64,000 nt of DNA, from NCBI GenBank assembly GCA_030704615.1, contig CM060731.1, positions 41,910,001 to 41,974,000 of the forward strand, given 5' to 3'. Under the pieces are notes generated by a model, which did not search any database, had not been told where the DNA came from, and saw only the letters and a program-made list of their open reading frames with translations. This stretch comes from Takakia lepidozioides. Lineage: Eukaryota > Streptophyta > Takakiopsida > Takakiales > Takakiaceae. The first letter of the stretch is position 1. The number at the start of each line of letters is the position of its first letter. The translations under genes were made by a program, and so were the position numbers. Of this stretch, positions 20,272 to 31,300 are shown piece by piece.

Positions 20272-20530
20272 GTTGATGGTTGTTTTTCCATCCTCTGCAA
20301 TATATTTATGGGCCTCCGTTGCTTCTCAATGTTTGATAATAAACGACTTCAATGTGGGCACATGTGGTTGCGGCGGGGCCCGCATGTGGGAGAGGGGGTT
20401 GCGACGGGTGGGGCGCCCCTTACCTGTCGGGCTCAGTCTGCTCAATTGAGCCTGTGGGGGCAAGCGAGTCTGCTGGGGCCCACAAACACATCATAAAACA
20501 TTAATTTTGAAGGCGTTGCAAAAAACAACA

Positions 20531-20640
20531 GGTAGTGTGGTGGTAAAGAGCAACCTATAATAAGCATGCGGTTTGGTATTTGAATCCTACCAGGTGATAC
20601 TGCGGTAGTAATGTGTGTTAATAACAAATATATATTTTGT
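20531..20640 (+). mobile_element. tRNA-derived SINE-like fragment
   Basis: GGTAGTGTGGTGGTAAAGAG resembles the A box of a tRNA-type RNA polymerase III promoter, and GGTATTTGAATCC, about 30 bases on, a weakened B box (GGTTCGAATCC). The cloverleaf is not intact, so this is a SINE remnant or tRNA relic and not a tRNA gene. Confidence 0.5.
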
Positions 20641-20654
20641 CTGAGGAGGGTCTG

Positions 20655-20910
20655 TCAGTCCGGTTGAAGGTTGGAGTCAGTGCGCTCGCCAGTTGGAGTC
20701 CACTCGAAGGTCACCGCCAGTCTGCTGACCGGTCTGCACGCCAATCGCCAGTCTGCTGGCCAGTTGGACTCCGCTCGAAGGTCGCCGGTCCGCTTGCCAA
20801 TAGCCAGTCCGCTGGCTGGTCTGCTCGCCAACTGCCAGTCTGCTGGCCAGTCCGCTCGCAAGTTGCCAGTCCGCTCGCCAATCGCCAGTCCCCTAGCCCG
20901 TCCCAGTCCT
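20655..20910 (+). repeat. Imperfect tandem repeat, CCAGTC[TC]GCT[CG]GCC units
   Basis: About ten copies of a 20-30 bp motif of the type GCCAGTCTGCTGGCCAGT. Open frames on both strands come from the repeat and have no domain. Confidence 0.7.
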
Positions 20911-21424
20911 CTCGAAGATTGGAGTTAGTCTACTAGAGGAGTCAATCTCTTGGAGGATATGAAGAACCAGGACTTAGGACCCGGTGGAAAATTACACGCA
21001 GGGGCATCTTGTTGTGAGGTTTTCATGAAATCCAAATTTTTTTGGCCAGGAATGTGCACACGTATACCTGTCACAGACTGACCGTTGGAATTTGGCAAAT
21101 GTGCCTTGGCTAGAGAATTGTGGAGGAAAATGTAGTGTAGAGTAATTTTCCCCCCAAAAAAACCCTCTGCATTCATGTACAAAGGGGCCCCCATGAGTTT
21201 TCATTCAGTTGCAATGAAATGTGGTATCTCATGAATTTTCCAAGGGGGGCCCACTTACATTTTTGGATGTAGTAGGTAGTGGCACCCACTGTGTCAAAGG
21301 TGAAATGGCTCTGAGTTACGCCAACTACACTCCCTTGTCCTGAGCTCAATCACCATTGGGTGCATAGTCCACGGGGGCTTATTTATTCAGGTTACTGTTG
21401 CTATAAATTAAATATATTGATGTT

Positions 21425-21640
21425 TACGTTTTTTTTGGGGGGCCTTGCATCTGCAGAGCCCACTACTTACTAACTTAGTAAGTAGTAAGAGGGGGGCCTC
21501 TCCTTTATATAGCCTCTCAGGGCAGTGGGACCCTTCTAGAATTCTAGAAGGCCCTGGACACATGTCACCCCGAGAAACCTTCTTACCCAAATTTGGCAGC
21601 TGAACCATCCCCAATTTAATACCTCTCGCCTTCCTACTTT
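21425..21640 (-). repeat. LTR-like dispersed repeat (inverse copy at 41.3 kb)
   Basis: Read on the minus strand: GGGTAAGAAGG, ACATGTGTCC, GGGCCTTCTAGAA, GGGTCCCACTGCCCTGAGAG, a TATATAAAGG box, then stacked TACTTACTAAGTTAGTAAG. The same order appears at about 41,285-41,470 on the plus strand. The TATATAA element and the nearby tandem TTACTACCTACTAA words suggest an LTR promoter region or a terminal part of a small non-autonomous LTR element. There is no coding sequence. Confidence 0.65.
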
Positions 21641-21834
21641 TGTTTTACTTACCCCTTACATGACGATTATTACTGTAAATCCTTGTTTAGCTTACTATAA
21701 CCACTGCTTTTTAATTCCTAGACCACTCTCTAATGGACAAGGCCCACGCAAACTTGGGGAGCTGATTATTTTCATCAGCCATCCTTTTACTGGCTGATGG
21801 TTAAAAGAAATGAGGTTGACAAAAACGTTGGATT

Positions 21835-22010
21835 TCCGTCTGGTAGCTCAGCTGGTAAGTGCACAGTGTGTCGCCCTGGTGGTTCAGGGTTCGAACTCGC
21901 TGCCCTGGGCGGTGTGTGGATTGTTCGTGACCGGTTGGTCTGGTGGCGATGTTTCCCTCTTGTCTGCCCAATGGCTTATCTGAAAGGGGGTTAATTTTTT
22001 CCCCTCCTCA
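21835..22010 (+). mobile_element. tRNA-derived SINE
   Basis: A good A box, TAGCTCAGCTGG (21,844-21,855), and a perfect B box, GGTTCGAACTC (21,888-21,898), lie at tRNA spacing, but the arms do not pair into a tRNA. The unrelated body that follows (GGTCTGGTGGCGATG, CTGCCCAATGGCTTATCTG) ends at a T-rich tract. This is the plan of plant SINEs, transcribed by RNA polymerase III and moved by LINE enzymes. Confidence 0.7.
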
Positions 22011-22023
22011 TGGGCCTGAATAG

Positions 22024-22042
22024 TATATATATATATATATAT
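22024..22042 (+). repeat. (TA)n microsatellite
   Basis: Nine to ten TA units just after the SINE tail. Confidence 0.95.
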
Positions 22043-22618
22043 AACCTTGGTGGACCTGAAGTCATGGTATTTGGGTGTTATGTGCGGAATGGCAGACCAT
22101 GTGGTCCATCTAGTCTAGAGCAAGTTCCAGAACAATATCATATTATTTTTGTCGTCGGCAAGTCAAATATGACGGTCAAAGATACTTTTTTTAATTTAAA
22201 CCAACGAATCTTGTAAGCTATTTACATGGGGGCACAAGGCATCCATGAGAACCTAAGTGCAACATGTATGCCGACGCGTTGAATAAGAGCTCATAATATG
22301 AGATCTGGCCGCTCCATTCCAAGATGACAACATGCATCGCCCTCTTGCCGACCGAAGGATGCGCCAACCAGATCAGATTCTGACGGGGTGTTTTATATTT
22401 ATATTTAACAAAAGGGATCAAATATTAATAGTAATATTATTTAACGAAGGGGATCGGAGCCCTTAACTATTAAGAGACGAGGAAAAAAGGTCCACCAAGG
22501 TTTCGTTCCGTCAGTGAGTAATATTATTTGTAAGCATGTAATTCAGAATGTAATGCCGTCATAATTATTATTGCGTTAAAACCTACCGGATTTTTCCCAT
22601 TGTATTTTGGAACCAACA

Positions 22619-22720
22619 GTCAGTAGCTCAGTTGGTTAAGAGCACTTACTGCCACCCAGATGATTCTTGGTCAAATCTTACTACTTGACAGGTGTGGTAT
22701 TCTCTTCTCCCTTTTCCTTG
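22619..22720 (+). mobile_element. tRNA-derived SINE-like fragment
   Basis: TAGCTCAGTTGGTTAAGAGC (22,624-22,643) is a near-perfect A box with the start of a D arm; GGTCAAATCTT (22,669-22,679) stands where a B box should be but has lost the TTCGA core. It is probably a second, more decayed SINE of the same tRNA class as the one at 21.8 kb. Confidence 0.6.
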
Positions 22721-22929
22721 GTATTTTCTTTCTTATTACTTTTAAAGGCCCTACCCATGTATTATTTTGCAGAGCAAAACTCTCTCTCCTAACAACTTAC
22801 ATATTGGGATATGCATTTGCAGTGCGAAACTCTGATCCCTAAAGAGAGGTTGGGTAGCGTGCAGTTAGGATGTTCACAAACATGAAAAAATATGAAAAAT
22901 ATTCTTGAGATGCCCAAAGAAAATCGCAC

Positions 22930-24640
22930 ATGTTTTTGAACAAATACACTGTCAGACAAGAGTTTAGTGTTGAAAAACTCTTTTGTTACAACAAAGCAAT
23001 TCAAATCCCTTAGTTGATATATCTCAATATTGGTTCAACAACATGCAAGTTTTTGAACAAGAACAATGTCAGACATGAGTTTCTTGTTGAGAAACTCTTT
23101 TGTTACAGAAAAGCAGTTCAATTTTCTCGATGCATATCCCTCCATATTGTCGCATGCTGGTTTCTGAACAAATACACTGTCAGACAAGAATTTCAAGTTG
23201 AAATACTCTTTTGTTACGGCCAAACAGTTCAAATCTCTCAGTTCACATCCCTTAAAAAAAACTCTTATACAAGAGCTTTGAAGAAATGATGTAGATTTTT
23301 GAACAAAACCCCTGTCAGACAAGAGTTTCGTGTTGAGAAACTATTGTGCTACAACAAATGAGTTCAAATCCCTTAGTTCATATCCTTCCATATTGTTTCA
23401 AAAGCATGGAGGTTTTTGAACAAAATCACTGTTACCCTAGAGTTTCGTGTTGAGAAACTCTTTTGTCACGACAAAGAGTTCAAATCCCTCAAGTCATATC
23501 CCTCCATATTTGTTCAAAATGATGCAGTTTTTTTGAACATAATCACTGTCAGAGAACAGTTTCGTGTTGAGAAACTTTTTTGTTATGGCCGAAACAATTC
23601 AAATCCCTCAATCCATATTCTTCCATATTAGTTCAAAAGCATGCAGGTTTTTGAATAAAAACATTGTCAGAGAAGAGTTTCGTGTTGAGAAACTCGTTAT
23701 GGCGAAACAATTCAAATTTCTCAGTCCATGTCCCTCCATATTGGTTCAAAACATGCAGGTTCTTTATTAAAACACTGTCAGAGAAAAGTTTCGTGTTGAG
23801 AAACTCTTTTGTTATGCCGAAGCAATTCAAATCTCTCAGTCCATGTCCCCCCCATATTGGTTCCAAAACCTGCAGGTTTTTGAACAAAAACACTGTCAGA
23901 GAAGAGTTTCGTGTTGAGAAACTCTTTTGTTTTGGCGAAGCAATTCAAATCCATCAGTTCATGTCCTTCCATATTGGTTCCAAAACATGCAGGTTTTTGA
24001 AGAAAAACACTGTCAGAGAAGAGTTTCGTGATGAAAAACTCTTTTGTTAGGGCGAAACAATTCAAATCTCTCAGTCCATGTCCCCCCATATTGGTTAAAA
24101 ACACATGCAGGTTTTTGAAGAAAAACACTGTCAGAGAAGAGTTTCGTGTTGAGAAACTCTTTTGTTATGGCGAAGCAATTCAAAATCTCTCAGTCCATGT
24201 CCTTCCATATTGGTTCAAAACATGCAGGTTTTTGGAAACAAAAACACTGTCGGATAAGAGTTTCGTGTTGAGAAACTATTTTGTTGTGGCGAAGCAATTC
24301 AAATCCCTCAGTCCATGTCCCTCCATATTGGTTCAAAAGCATGCAGGTTTTTAAAAACAAAAACATTATCAGAGAATAGTTTCCTATTGAGAAACTCTTT
24401 TGTTATGGCGAAGCAATTCATATCCCTCAGTTGATATCCCTCCATATTGGTTCAAAAGCATGCAGTCTTTTGTACATGCTTTTGAACTAAAACAATGTGA
24501 GACGAGAGTTTCGTGTTGAGAAACTCTTTTGTCAAGGGGAAATAGTTCAAATCCCTTAGTTAGTATCCCTCTTTATTATTGCAAATACATGCAGATTGAC
24601 AGACAAAAGTTTCGTGTTGAGATTTTTTTTTTAATCTTTG
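22930..24640 (+). repeat. Tandem satellite, about 15 units of 117-119 bp
   Basis: Units begin TTTTTGAACAAAAACACTG and contain GAGTTTCGTGTTGAGAAACTC-like text, followed by a GCGAAGCAATTCAAATC block and a CCATATTGGTTCAAAA block. Unit starts I could place are at 23,877, 23,994, 24,112, 24,229 and 24,348, which gives spacings of 117, 118, 117 and 119. Within each unit GAGTTTC and GAAACTC are perfect inverse complements separated by seven bases, a potential hairpin. Edge units are more diverged than central ones, as expected for arrays kept alike by unequal exchange. Because many units are 117 bp (39 codons), long open frames appear on both strands; they lack a start context and a domain. Confidence 0.93.
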
Positions 24641-25650
24641 AATTCATTACTAAAAAATGTCGACATTGATGTTATTAAAGCGAAACAATCTCAGACCTTC
24701 TCAGATTCTGTACTAAAATTCACGGCACAAGGAAGAATATCCTGGTTTTATTGATTATCTAAATGACAGATGTATATGTTAACTCCATTCCTAAAAGAAA
24801 TTTCAGTAAGCGAAAGTATCCCCATTTGTTATTCTGTCTATATTGTCCTGTTAATCATTTCAATCAATATCTTTATATTTTCTGCTTACTGTGTGTTTGG
24901 AGTTATTTTTGGACGAGGGAACAAATACATTTTTTGAGTTCTATTTAGCATCACATTTCAATAGCATTAGAATTGTATTTTGTATCAACTGCAACTATTT
25001 TGTTTTTGTTGCATGAAATTGTTGCGATATTTTTTCTTTTAAGGTTCTTTTCCTCAACGCGAAACCCACCGGTGCTTAGGTTTGTGCCCATATCACCAAG
25101 TATTTCTCAATGCGAAACTCACCGCCACCGCTATATGTTTAGGGTTTCTGGCTACACTACTGAAGGTTTCGCCTCACTAGATTGGTGCTGATGTACCGTA
25201 TAAATGCACCAGTCCTTTATATCCGCTTATGGTTTTATTCCATTCTGAAAACATATAACTCCTATGACCGAGGTTAAAAAATCATAAAACTCCCATGACC
25301 GTAGGTTGTGCTCACGCGGTGCTCACGCGATACCAACCCCCTACGCCTCCATGGCGCGGTTATTGTGAAAGAGGTTATTTTCAGTGTCGGCCGGGTACCA
25401 TGTTCCGGTCCCGGTTATGGCCTACTCTTTTGAAAAAAATGGATGACCAGGGCAGGGTATACCAATAGGTTTGAAAAATATCTTGGTTACAGGTTCTCAT
25501 TAAACACTTGAAATTGTTTTTGTCCGGTTCTCAATCTACCGGTTATGCCATCTTAAAAAATGTCGGTTCCATGGTACCGGTTATGGGATTCATCCACTTT
25601 TATTTTTATTATTTTTTTCTAGCATTTTTGTGTATGTGCGTAAAACTGCA
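24641..25650. other. AT-rich stretch without supported gene
   Basis: No protein domain, RNA gene or strong repeat seen. The paired GCTCACGCGGTGCTCACGCGA at about 25,310 is a short local duplication. From 25,390 on, several CCGGTTATG words recur, again as decayed repeats. Confidence 0.5.
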
Positions 25651-25654
25651 CAAG

Positions 25655-25790
25655 AGGGCTGTGGCCTGGTGGTAAACCAGTGTGGCCTATGGGTCTGGGT
25701 TTGGGTGTGGGTGTGGGTATTTCAACCCCTGTCATCTATTTCTTTGCCTTGAGGCTGGGCTGTGCCCCTGTAATATGCAACTTATAACTA
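25655..25790 (+). mobile_element. Possible tRNA-derived SINE fragment
   Basis: GTGGCCTGGTGGTAAACCAG resembles an A box of the Leu/Ser tRNA type, followed after a GGGTGTGGGTGTGGG run by GTATTTCAACCCC, a poor B box. It is a weak call. Confidence 0.4.
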
Positions 25791-26549
25791 TTGTTTTAGC
25801 CAAATGCCCAACTAATTAATTTCCTATCTACTTAGGCATTCCCAATGTTGTGCACCTAATCTCCCCAACCATTGTAAACGTATTGTTACTAGTAAGACAT
25901 ACATTCCAGTGAGGATCTCTCCATTTGTCATGTTCTTAACTACCACCACCAACCCCTACACCGTATTATCTAGAACCGCCCCTACGCCATCCACATTTGC
26001 TCCGAATCTTGCTCCGGGTATAACACGCTTACAATCACAATGCCGGTTCTCTAGCCGGTCAGGAAGCTCGATGGCTTTTGCCCGGTCCCTTCCATAACCA
26101 GTTTGTACGGGGCTGCACTTTCCGATTGTGCATATTTGCATAACCGGCAAATAACCACCGGATATGCATGTCCACATGCCATACCCGGCCAACACTTGTT
26201 ATTTTCTTATTTTCTCCTCTTACTACTGAAGGGGCCTGATTTGTGAGTTGTCACTCCCAGGTGTTTCCATTTATTTTTTTTAAAAATTAATTTTTTTTTG
26301 GGGGACCTTATCTGGCGCAATGTCAGGCCATCAGCGGGCAGGGACTTTACCGCGTAAGATCCTTAGGGCGGGGGATCTTAGGCCTAAGGTCCTATGGGAT
26401 CTTAAGCCCTTCATCTTTTTTTTTCTTTTCTAATTTCCTTTCTTTATTTCGGTTCTAAGAATCTCAGCTCTTCAAGAGATCTCAGCCATCCACCTGGGGA
26501 AAGAAATCCATGTCTTTACATAGACCTGGGACCCACCTTTGGGGGGCTA
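25791..26549. other. No gene recognised
   Basis: AT-rich intergenic sequence with runs of T; the paired words GGGATCTTA and GATCTTAAGC near 26,375 are simple local duplications. Confidence 0.5.
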
Positions 26550-26738
26550 CGCCCTCGGACTACCTACTCCCCTCACACCGCGGTACGCCCTCCGAGTGGG
26601 TGACTTCCCCCATACATAATTACTTAGGTTAAAACGAGAGATTGATAATTGATCAGGGTAAGTGTGATGATTAGTTATAAAATGAAAAATGAAAAAAGAT
26701 GATTAGTGAAAAGAAAATAAATTAGAAATTAGTTGATG
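26550..26738 (+). repeat. Paralog of the CACTA left flank, apparent empty site
   Basis: It matches 1-140 from the CTCCCCTCACACCGC[AG]GTACGC block to AAATTAGAAATTAGTT, with small indels. After AGTT comes GATG, the same four bases that follow the right GTT duplication at 20,275. So this copy looks like the repeat before the CACTA inserted. Beyond GATG the likeness fades. Confidence 0.75.
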
Positions 26739-28318
26739 ATCATCCCTTTTTTTAAAAAAGAAAAAAAGAAAAGAAAAGAAAAGAAAGGAAATTAGTGAGT
26801 GAAGGGTCGGATGGATGAAGGAGGGATGAGTGTGGCGGAATTGGAGGGCAGAGTTGATTCCTTGGAATTGATGGCAGTGACTTGTGCGCATGTTGCCAAA
26901 CGCAACTGTTGAATCTCTGCTGCTCTTCTCTCGCTCCCTGCTCTGCTCTGCCCTACACGGGGACTGTGTGTGTCTGAGTGCGCGACAAAAGCTTCACTGT
27001 GTCTCCTAGTTGCATTCCGTTGAGTCCCATTCCCCGCGGCTTCTTACACTTGAGAAAAAAGCAAGGAAGTATCTCATTTGGTGTGAAGGCGAGAGAAGCA
27101 AAAGGGGATGTCGTATGCCTGTGTCGTGTGTGTGTAGGAGATTTCCTTGGAAGCTACCTCGAAACTTCTTTCGGATCCAGGAAGACATTCTTTTTTCGTT
27201 TCTCAGTCGGTTTCAGACGCAAATCTCGTAAACAAGGAAGAATCGCCTTTTATTTGAAGGCGAGGGAGCACAGGGGACGCCATATGCCTATGCGGTGTGC
27301 AGGATTTTGCTTCGAAGCTCCATCTGAACCTTATCCGGAATTTGGCAGCCATTATTTTTTTCTTTCTCAGATGGTTTGGCAGTTTTGTGGATGCCAATGT
27401 AGTAAATTCGATTCGGTTTCATTGGAGTTCTTGTTGTGGCACACCTCGCCTTTACGTGGTGCGGAGAGTGGAATTGCCGCCGAGAATCTCTCGTCTCAAC
27501 TTCTTTTTCCTCGATGTCCTCCTCCAGTATCGATCAGAGCCCTCTTTCCATGATTGAACTCGTAGCATCTGACGGAATCGGCTACCAGTTCCATAGCGCT
27601 GGTGGCGCGCGCTTGCAGCCGTAATTTGATCGAACGTGCGAATCTGATGTAGATACTGGCCGGTGTGTATCCCGCTGTCATCTTAAGCTTCTTCACTGCT
27701 GTCGCCTCTGTAATGTAGACAGCTATGGCTTGGTACTGTTCCTAGTTCTCCCGTTTCATGTCAGAAAAAAGCTTAGGTGTGCAAAGCTGAATGTAAGATG
27801 AAATTGTTTCAGAACATCAAGTACAGCTTTTTGGTTGTCGAAGAGCTCACGGTTATCTCCGTATATTGGCTTAGAGATGATCGGAGTCCGGTGACTTGAA
27901 TGATTGTATCCAAAATATTTATCCGTCCAGGTAGCGTGGGGTCTACTGTCTTGGGCCTAAAGAATCCTGATGTTTCATGTCTCCATCGGCAAGCACTAAG
28001 GGAGTAGGGGTCTGCTTTAAATTTTTGCGATCCTTTTTCATACCCCATTTGCTTACATTGTAGTGTCTCTTTCCAAATTGACAGGGCTTTTTGGTTAGTG
28101 CAACAAATCCCGGCCTTCTTCTAGACTTCCTGGATTCGGTCTCAACAGAAACGGGAGAAATTGGCAGTGTGGAGACTGAATGCCAGCACCAGGGCATGCC
28201 CATTTGGAAGTCGGCAGGGCAGTGGCAGTGGAGTGGTCGGAGGAGCAGTGGATGCAGAAAAGGGTAACTGTAAGGCCACGCAGGATCAATAGGAAATACG
28301 TGCGGTGGCCCGTGTGGA
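26739..28318 (+). other. Probable upstream and leader region of the peptidase gene
   Basis: It begins with A-rich simple sequence (26,748-26,790), then a C/T-rich stretch (CTGCTGCTCTTCTCTCGCTC, 26,918) of the kind found in plant 5' leaders. At 27,055-27,310 a diverged duplication of about 170 bp is seen (GAAGGCGAG..GGGGA[TC]G[TC]C..TATGCCTATG[TC]). A 191-codon frame at 26,978 spans it but has no domain. Transcribed leader exons are possible. Confidence 0.4.
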
Positions 28319-31300
28319 ATGCACGCTGCAGACTCGCCAGAGGAAGCAGGAGGTGCAGGCAGTAAAAAAGCAAAGCGAACCAGCTCTCTTCTTGCTCCCC
28401 CTCTCTCCACAATGCCCTCTACTGACAGCCAGGGCAATGGAGATGAATACACATTGTTTCCCGTGGAAGACATTGTCCAGTACCCCCTCCCGGGTTACGT
28501 GGCACCTGCATCTGTCTCCTTCAGTCCTGACGATAAATTTGTTTCTTACTTGTATAGCCCGGATAGCACACTCAGCAGAAAGATTTATGCATTTGATCCT
28601 GTTACCCGGCAGCAGCGATTGCTGGTGACTCCCCCGGGTGGCGGTGTGGATGAGGGCAATCTTTCGACAGCAGAGAAGCTGAGAAGAGAGAGATTGCGCG
28701 AGAGGGGTTTGGGAGTGACACGCTACGAATGGGCCAAGGGATCTGTTGGCCCTCGCTTGATGGTTCCTCTTCCTGGCGGGGTATGTCTATATTGCAACTC
28801 TCCCAATACATACATCACCTTGCACGACTGATCCTGGCTGGAAAGAAGAGTCATCTTGTTTGAAAGGACTAACATTTCAGCTTGGATCATAGCACATTCA
28901 TTTAAGGTCTGTGTACATAGTTGCGGGTGACAACCTCAGTACTAGTACCCACAGGACCTTGGAGGCGGCACATCCATCTTGTAGGCCACCTACAGAACTA
29001 GGTTGTATGAAAATCGGTGTTTGTCAGTCTTTGTTCAAAATTTTGTACTCAAAGTCATCATTTGTATTCCGGTGATGACTCTTAAGGATAGGAGCTGTCC
29101 CGTGCCCTTCTCACATTCTCTCTCTGAATTGGTCTGACTGGGATTTGCAAGAATGGGAAGTACCAGCAGTGATACATATTTTGGGTGTTGCATTTTTTGC
29201 CCTGCAGTTCTGAATTACCAGTGGCCACTTGCGATATGTGTAACACCAGTTGACAGGGATTTGGTGGATATGTGTTCTGAAAACTTCTACTTCACAGTTT
29301 ATAATTAATAAATTGCGCTCTATTTGGTCCTTGGGCATGTCCAAAGGAGATAAGAGCTGTCCATGTGACTGGGCTTGCAGGGAGTCCCAGTCACAAGGAC
29401 TGCTGATGGTGGTACTCTTTGCCTGATTTCCATGTGGTCAGGCACGGGAGTGAGGCTGTAGGTGAGCCACATCACTTCAATCGCAAGATTTTGGTTTGGA
29501 AGCAGAATCAGATCTTGGCATTCATCCGACTGTAGTTTCCTTGCTTTAGGAATGATGTCACAGGTCCTGGTACTAGTATGTGCGGATGTGATTGGCCCTC
29601 CCAGATGACCGCAACGAAGAAAATTGAATGACGACTAGCCACCAAACCTTTGCTTCAAGTGCAGAGAAACCTTGCCAAATACCTGTGTGAGGTTTAAGGA
29701 TTGTCGCATCCTGAAGAAAAACTAGCATCTGTTGTTCATGTATGACGCCTTAGCAAAATCTTCAAACTGAACATCAGAGGACTTGCTGCCATAGAGCTCT
29801 CCTGACAATTTTTGCAAGATCCATTGGCCCTACAAGTGGGAAATATTTTAAATCGCCGTCAGTCATTGAGAGTGTGCCCTTGTGAAGTTAAGACCTTACT
29901 GCTTGTGTGGCTGATGGTTCTTGGAATAACTGCCAGGAGAGCTCTATTGCAGGGACTCCCCTGATGTATTTCCGCAATTTAAGTCCAGTTGGAAGTTTTC
30001 CTACAGACATTGCTAAGCTTTGTGAATATGTGTGGATTGTGGACACATCCTCTACTGAAGGGAGTAGGTTGTTCTGTGAGCAGATTTTTGTACAGGACGG
30101 GCCAGGGGCAGAGCTGCGCCTCAGAGTAGCAAGCACGTCGTGGTCCCCCATTCTTGATCCTCAACTGTCGCCCGACGGATGCTCAATTGCATATGTGCGT
30201 GATGATGAGCTCTATGTTGTCCCTATCACCTGTGGGGAGGCCAAGCAAATTACATTTGGTGCACGAGGGACTGGCAAGGTAGATCCTTTACTTCTTCCGC
30301 CTCTTCGTTGCACCCTCTTCATAGCCCCTTTTGCCCTCTCACTTCCAGCAGTTCTTGAGTGGTGGTGATTCCTCATGTTCATCACTCTATTACTTATGGG
30401 GAAGGAGGAGTTCTTGCATGTGCAAGCAGATGTGGAGCTATGACTAGGACACTTCTGGGTGCAACATACTAATCAGGGCTAAGGCTAAACTTAAGGGCCT
30501 GTTCGTGCCTTTTGCCTGAACTGTAGAACTCCCAGGGACCAGCGGTCAGTGCACTTTGTAACCCCCTGTAGTGCCACAGTGGAAGAAGGCTAGCAACCGC
30601 TGACTAGAGCTTCAAACCGTACCTGTAGAGACTATAGAAGGGAGAATAGGGGGTGCATGATACCTGGCTTGGTTCATCTTTACCGGAATACGGCAAGGTT
30701 TTGTGCAAAACAACTAGACAATTGGCCTGCAAGGCATGATCGCTCCATCCGTCAGGTTCACATTGTGATTGTTGATCACCGGAAATGTTTGTAGGCTAAC
30801 AGTGAGCCAGGGAGGCTGTTTATTTGTACCTACGAAAACCTTTGTGCATCATTTCTGAACAAACCTCTTGTCTGCTGGGCATGGTGCAGACCCATGGGCT
30901 TGCTGAATACATTGCACAGGTACTACTTCTTCGTCCCACCATTCGTTTCTAGGGTTGCTGGATATTTTAGTTTAATTGCTGCTCCCCCCCAACTATGACG
31001 ACCATTTATGCAATCTTTCATGTTCACTTGCATTGAAGTGAGTAGGGAGAATTTTTTGCCTTGAGTGTGCTCAGGAGACTTGTGAATGCTGCAAAATTAG
31101 GGAAACGTTTAATGGTTTGAAGGAGATGAGATGAGGGGACAAATGTTTCAGCACCACTAGCTGATTAGTCAGAAAATCAGAGCCTCCGCCACATCTAATC
31201 AAATAGCCTTTTTACGTTGGTAACCTAAGGACCACTTAGTTTCATTTGAGTCTTATCTCAAGAAGCTACAGTGTGGAGCAGGAAGAGATGGAGAGACGAA

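Noticed and set aside
20637-20936. Frames of 70-100 codons at 20.6-20.9 kb
   Set aside because: Product of the CCAGTC tandem repeat.
21838-21912. A tRNA gene at 21.84 kb
   Set aside because: A and B boxes are good but acceptor and anticodon stems do not pair; SINE head is the better call.
23664-24354. Open frames of 100-130 codons in the satellite, both strands
   Set aside because: They arise because the repeat unit is mostly 117 bp; there is no start context, no domain, and equal openness on the two strands.
22930-24640. CRISPR array
   Set aside because: There are no unique spacers between short repeats; the whole 117-119 bp unit repeats, and the DNA is eukaryotic.
26978-27553. A 191-codon plus-strand frame upstream of the peptidase gene
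   Set aside because: It crosses a local duplication, has no recognisable domain, and the opposite strand is also open in places; kept only as a possible leader.
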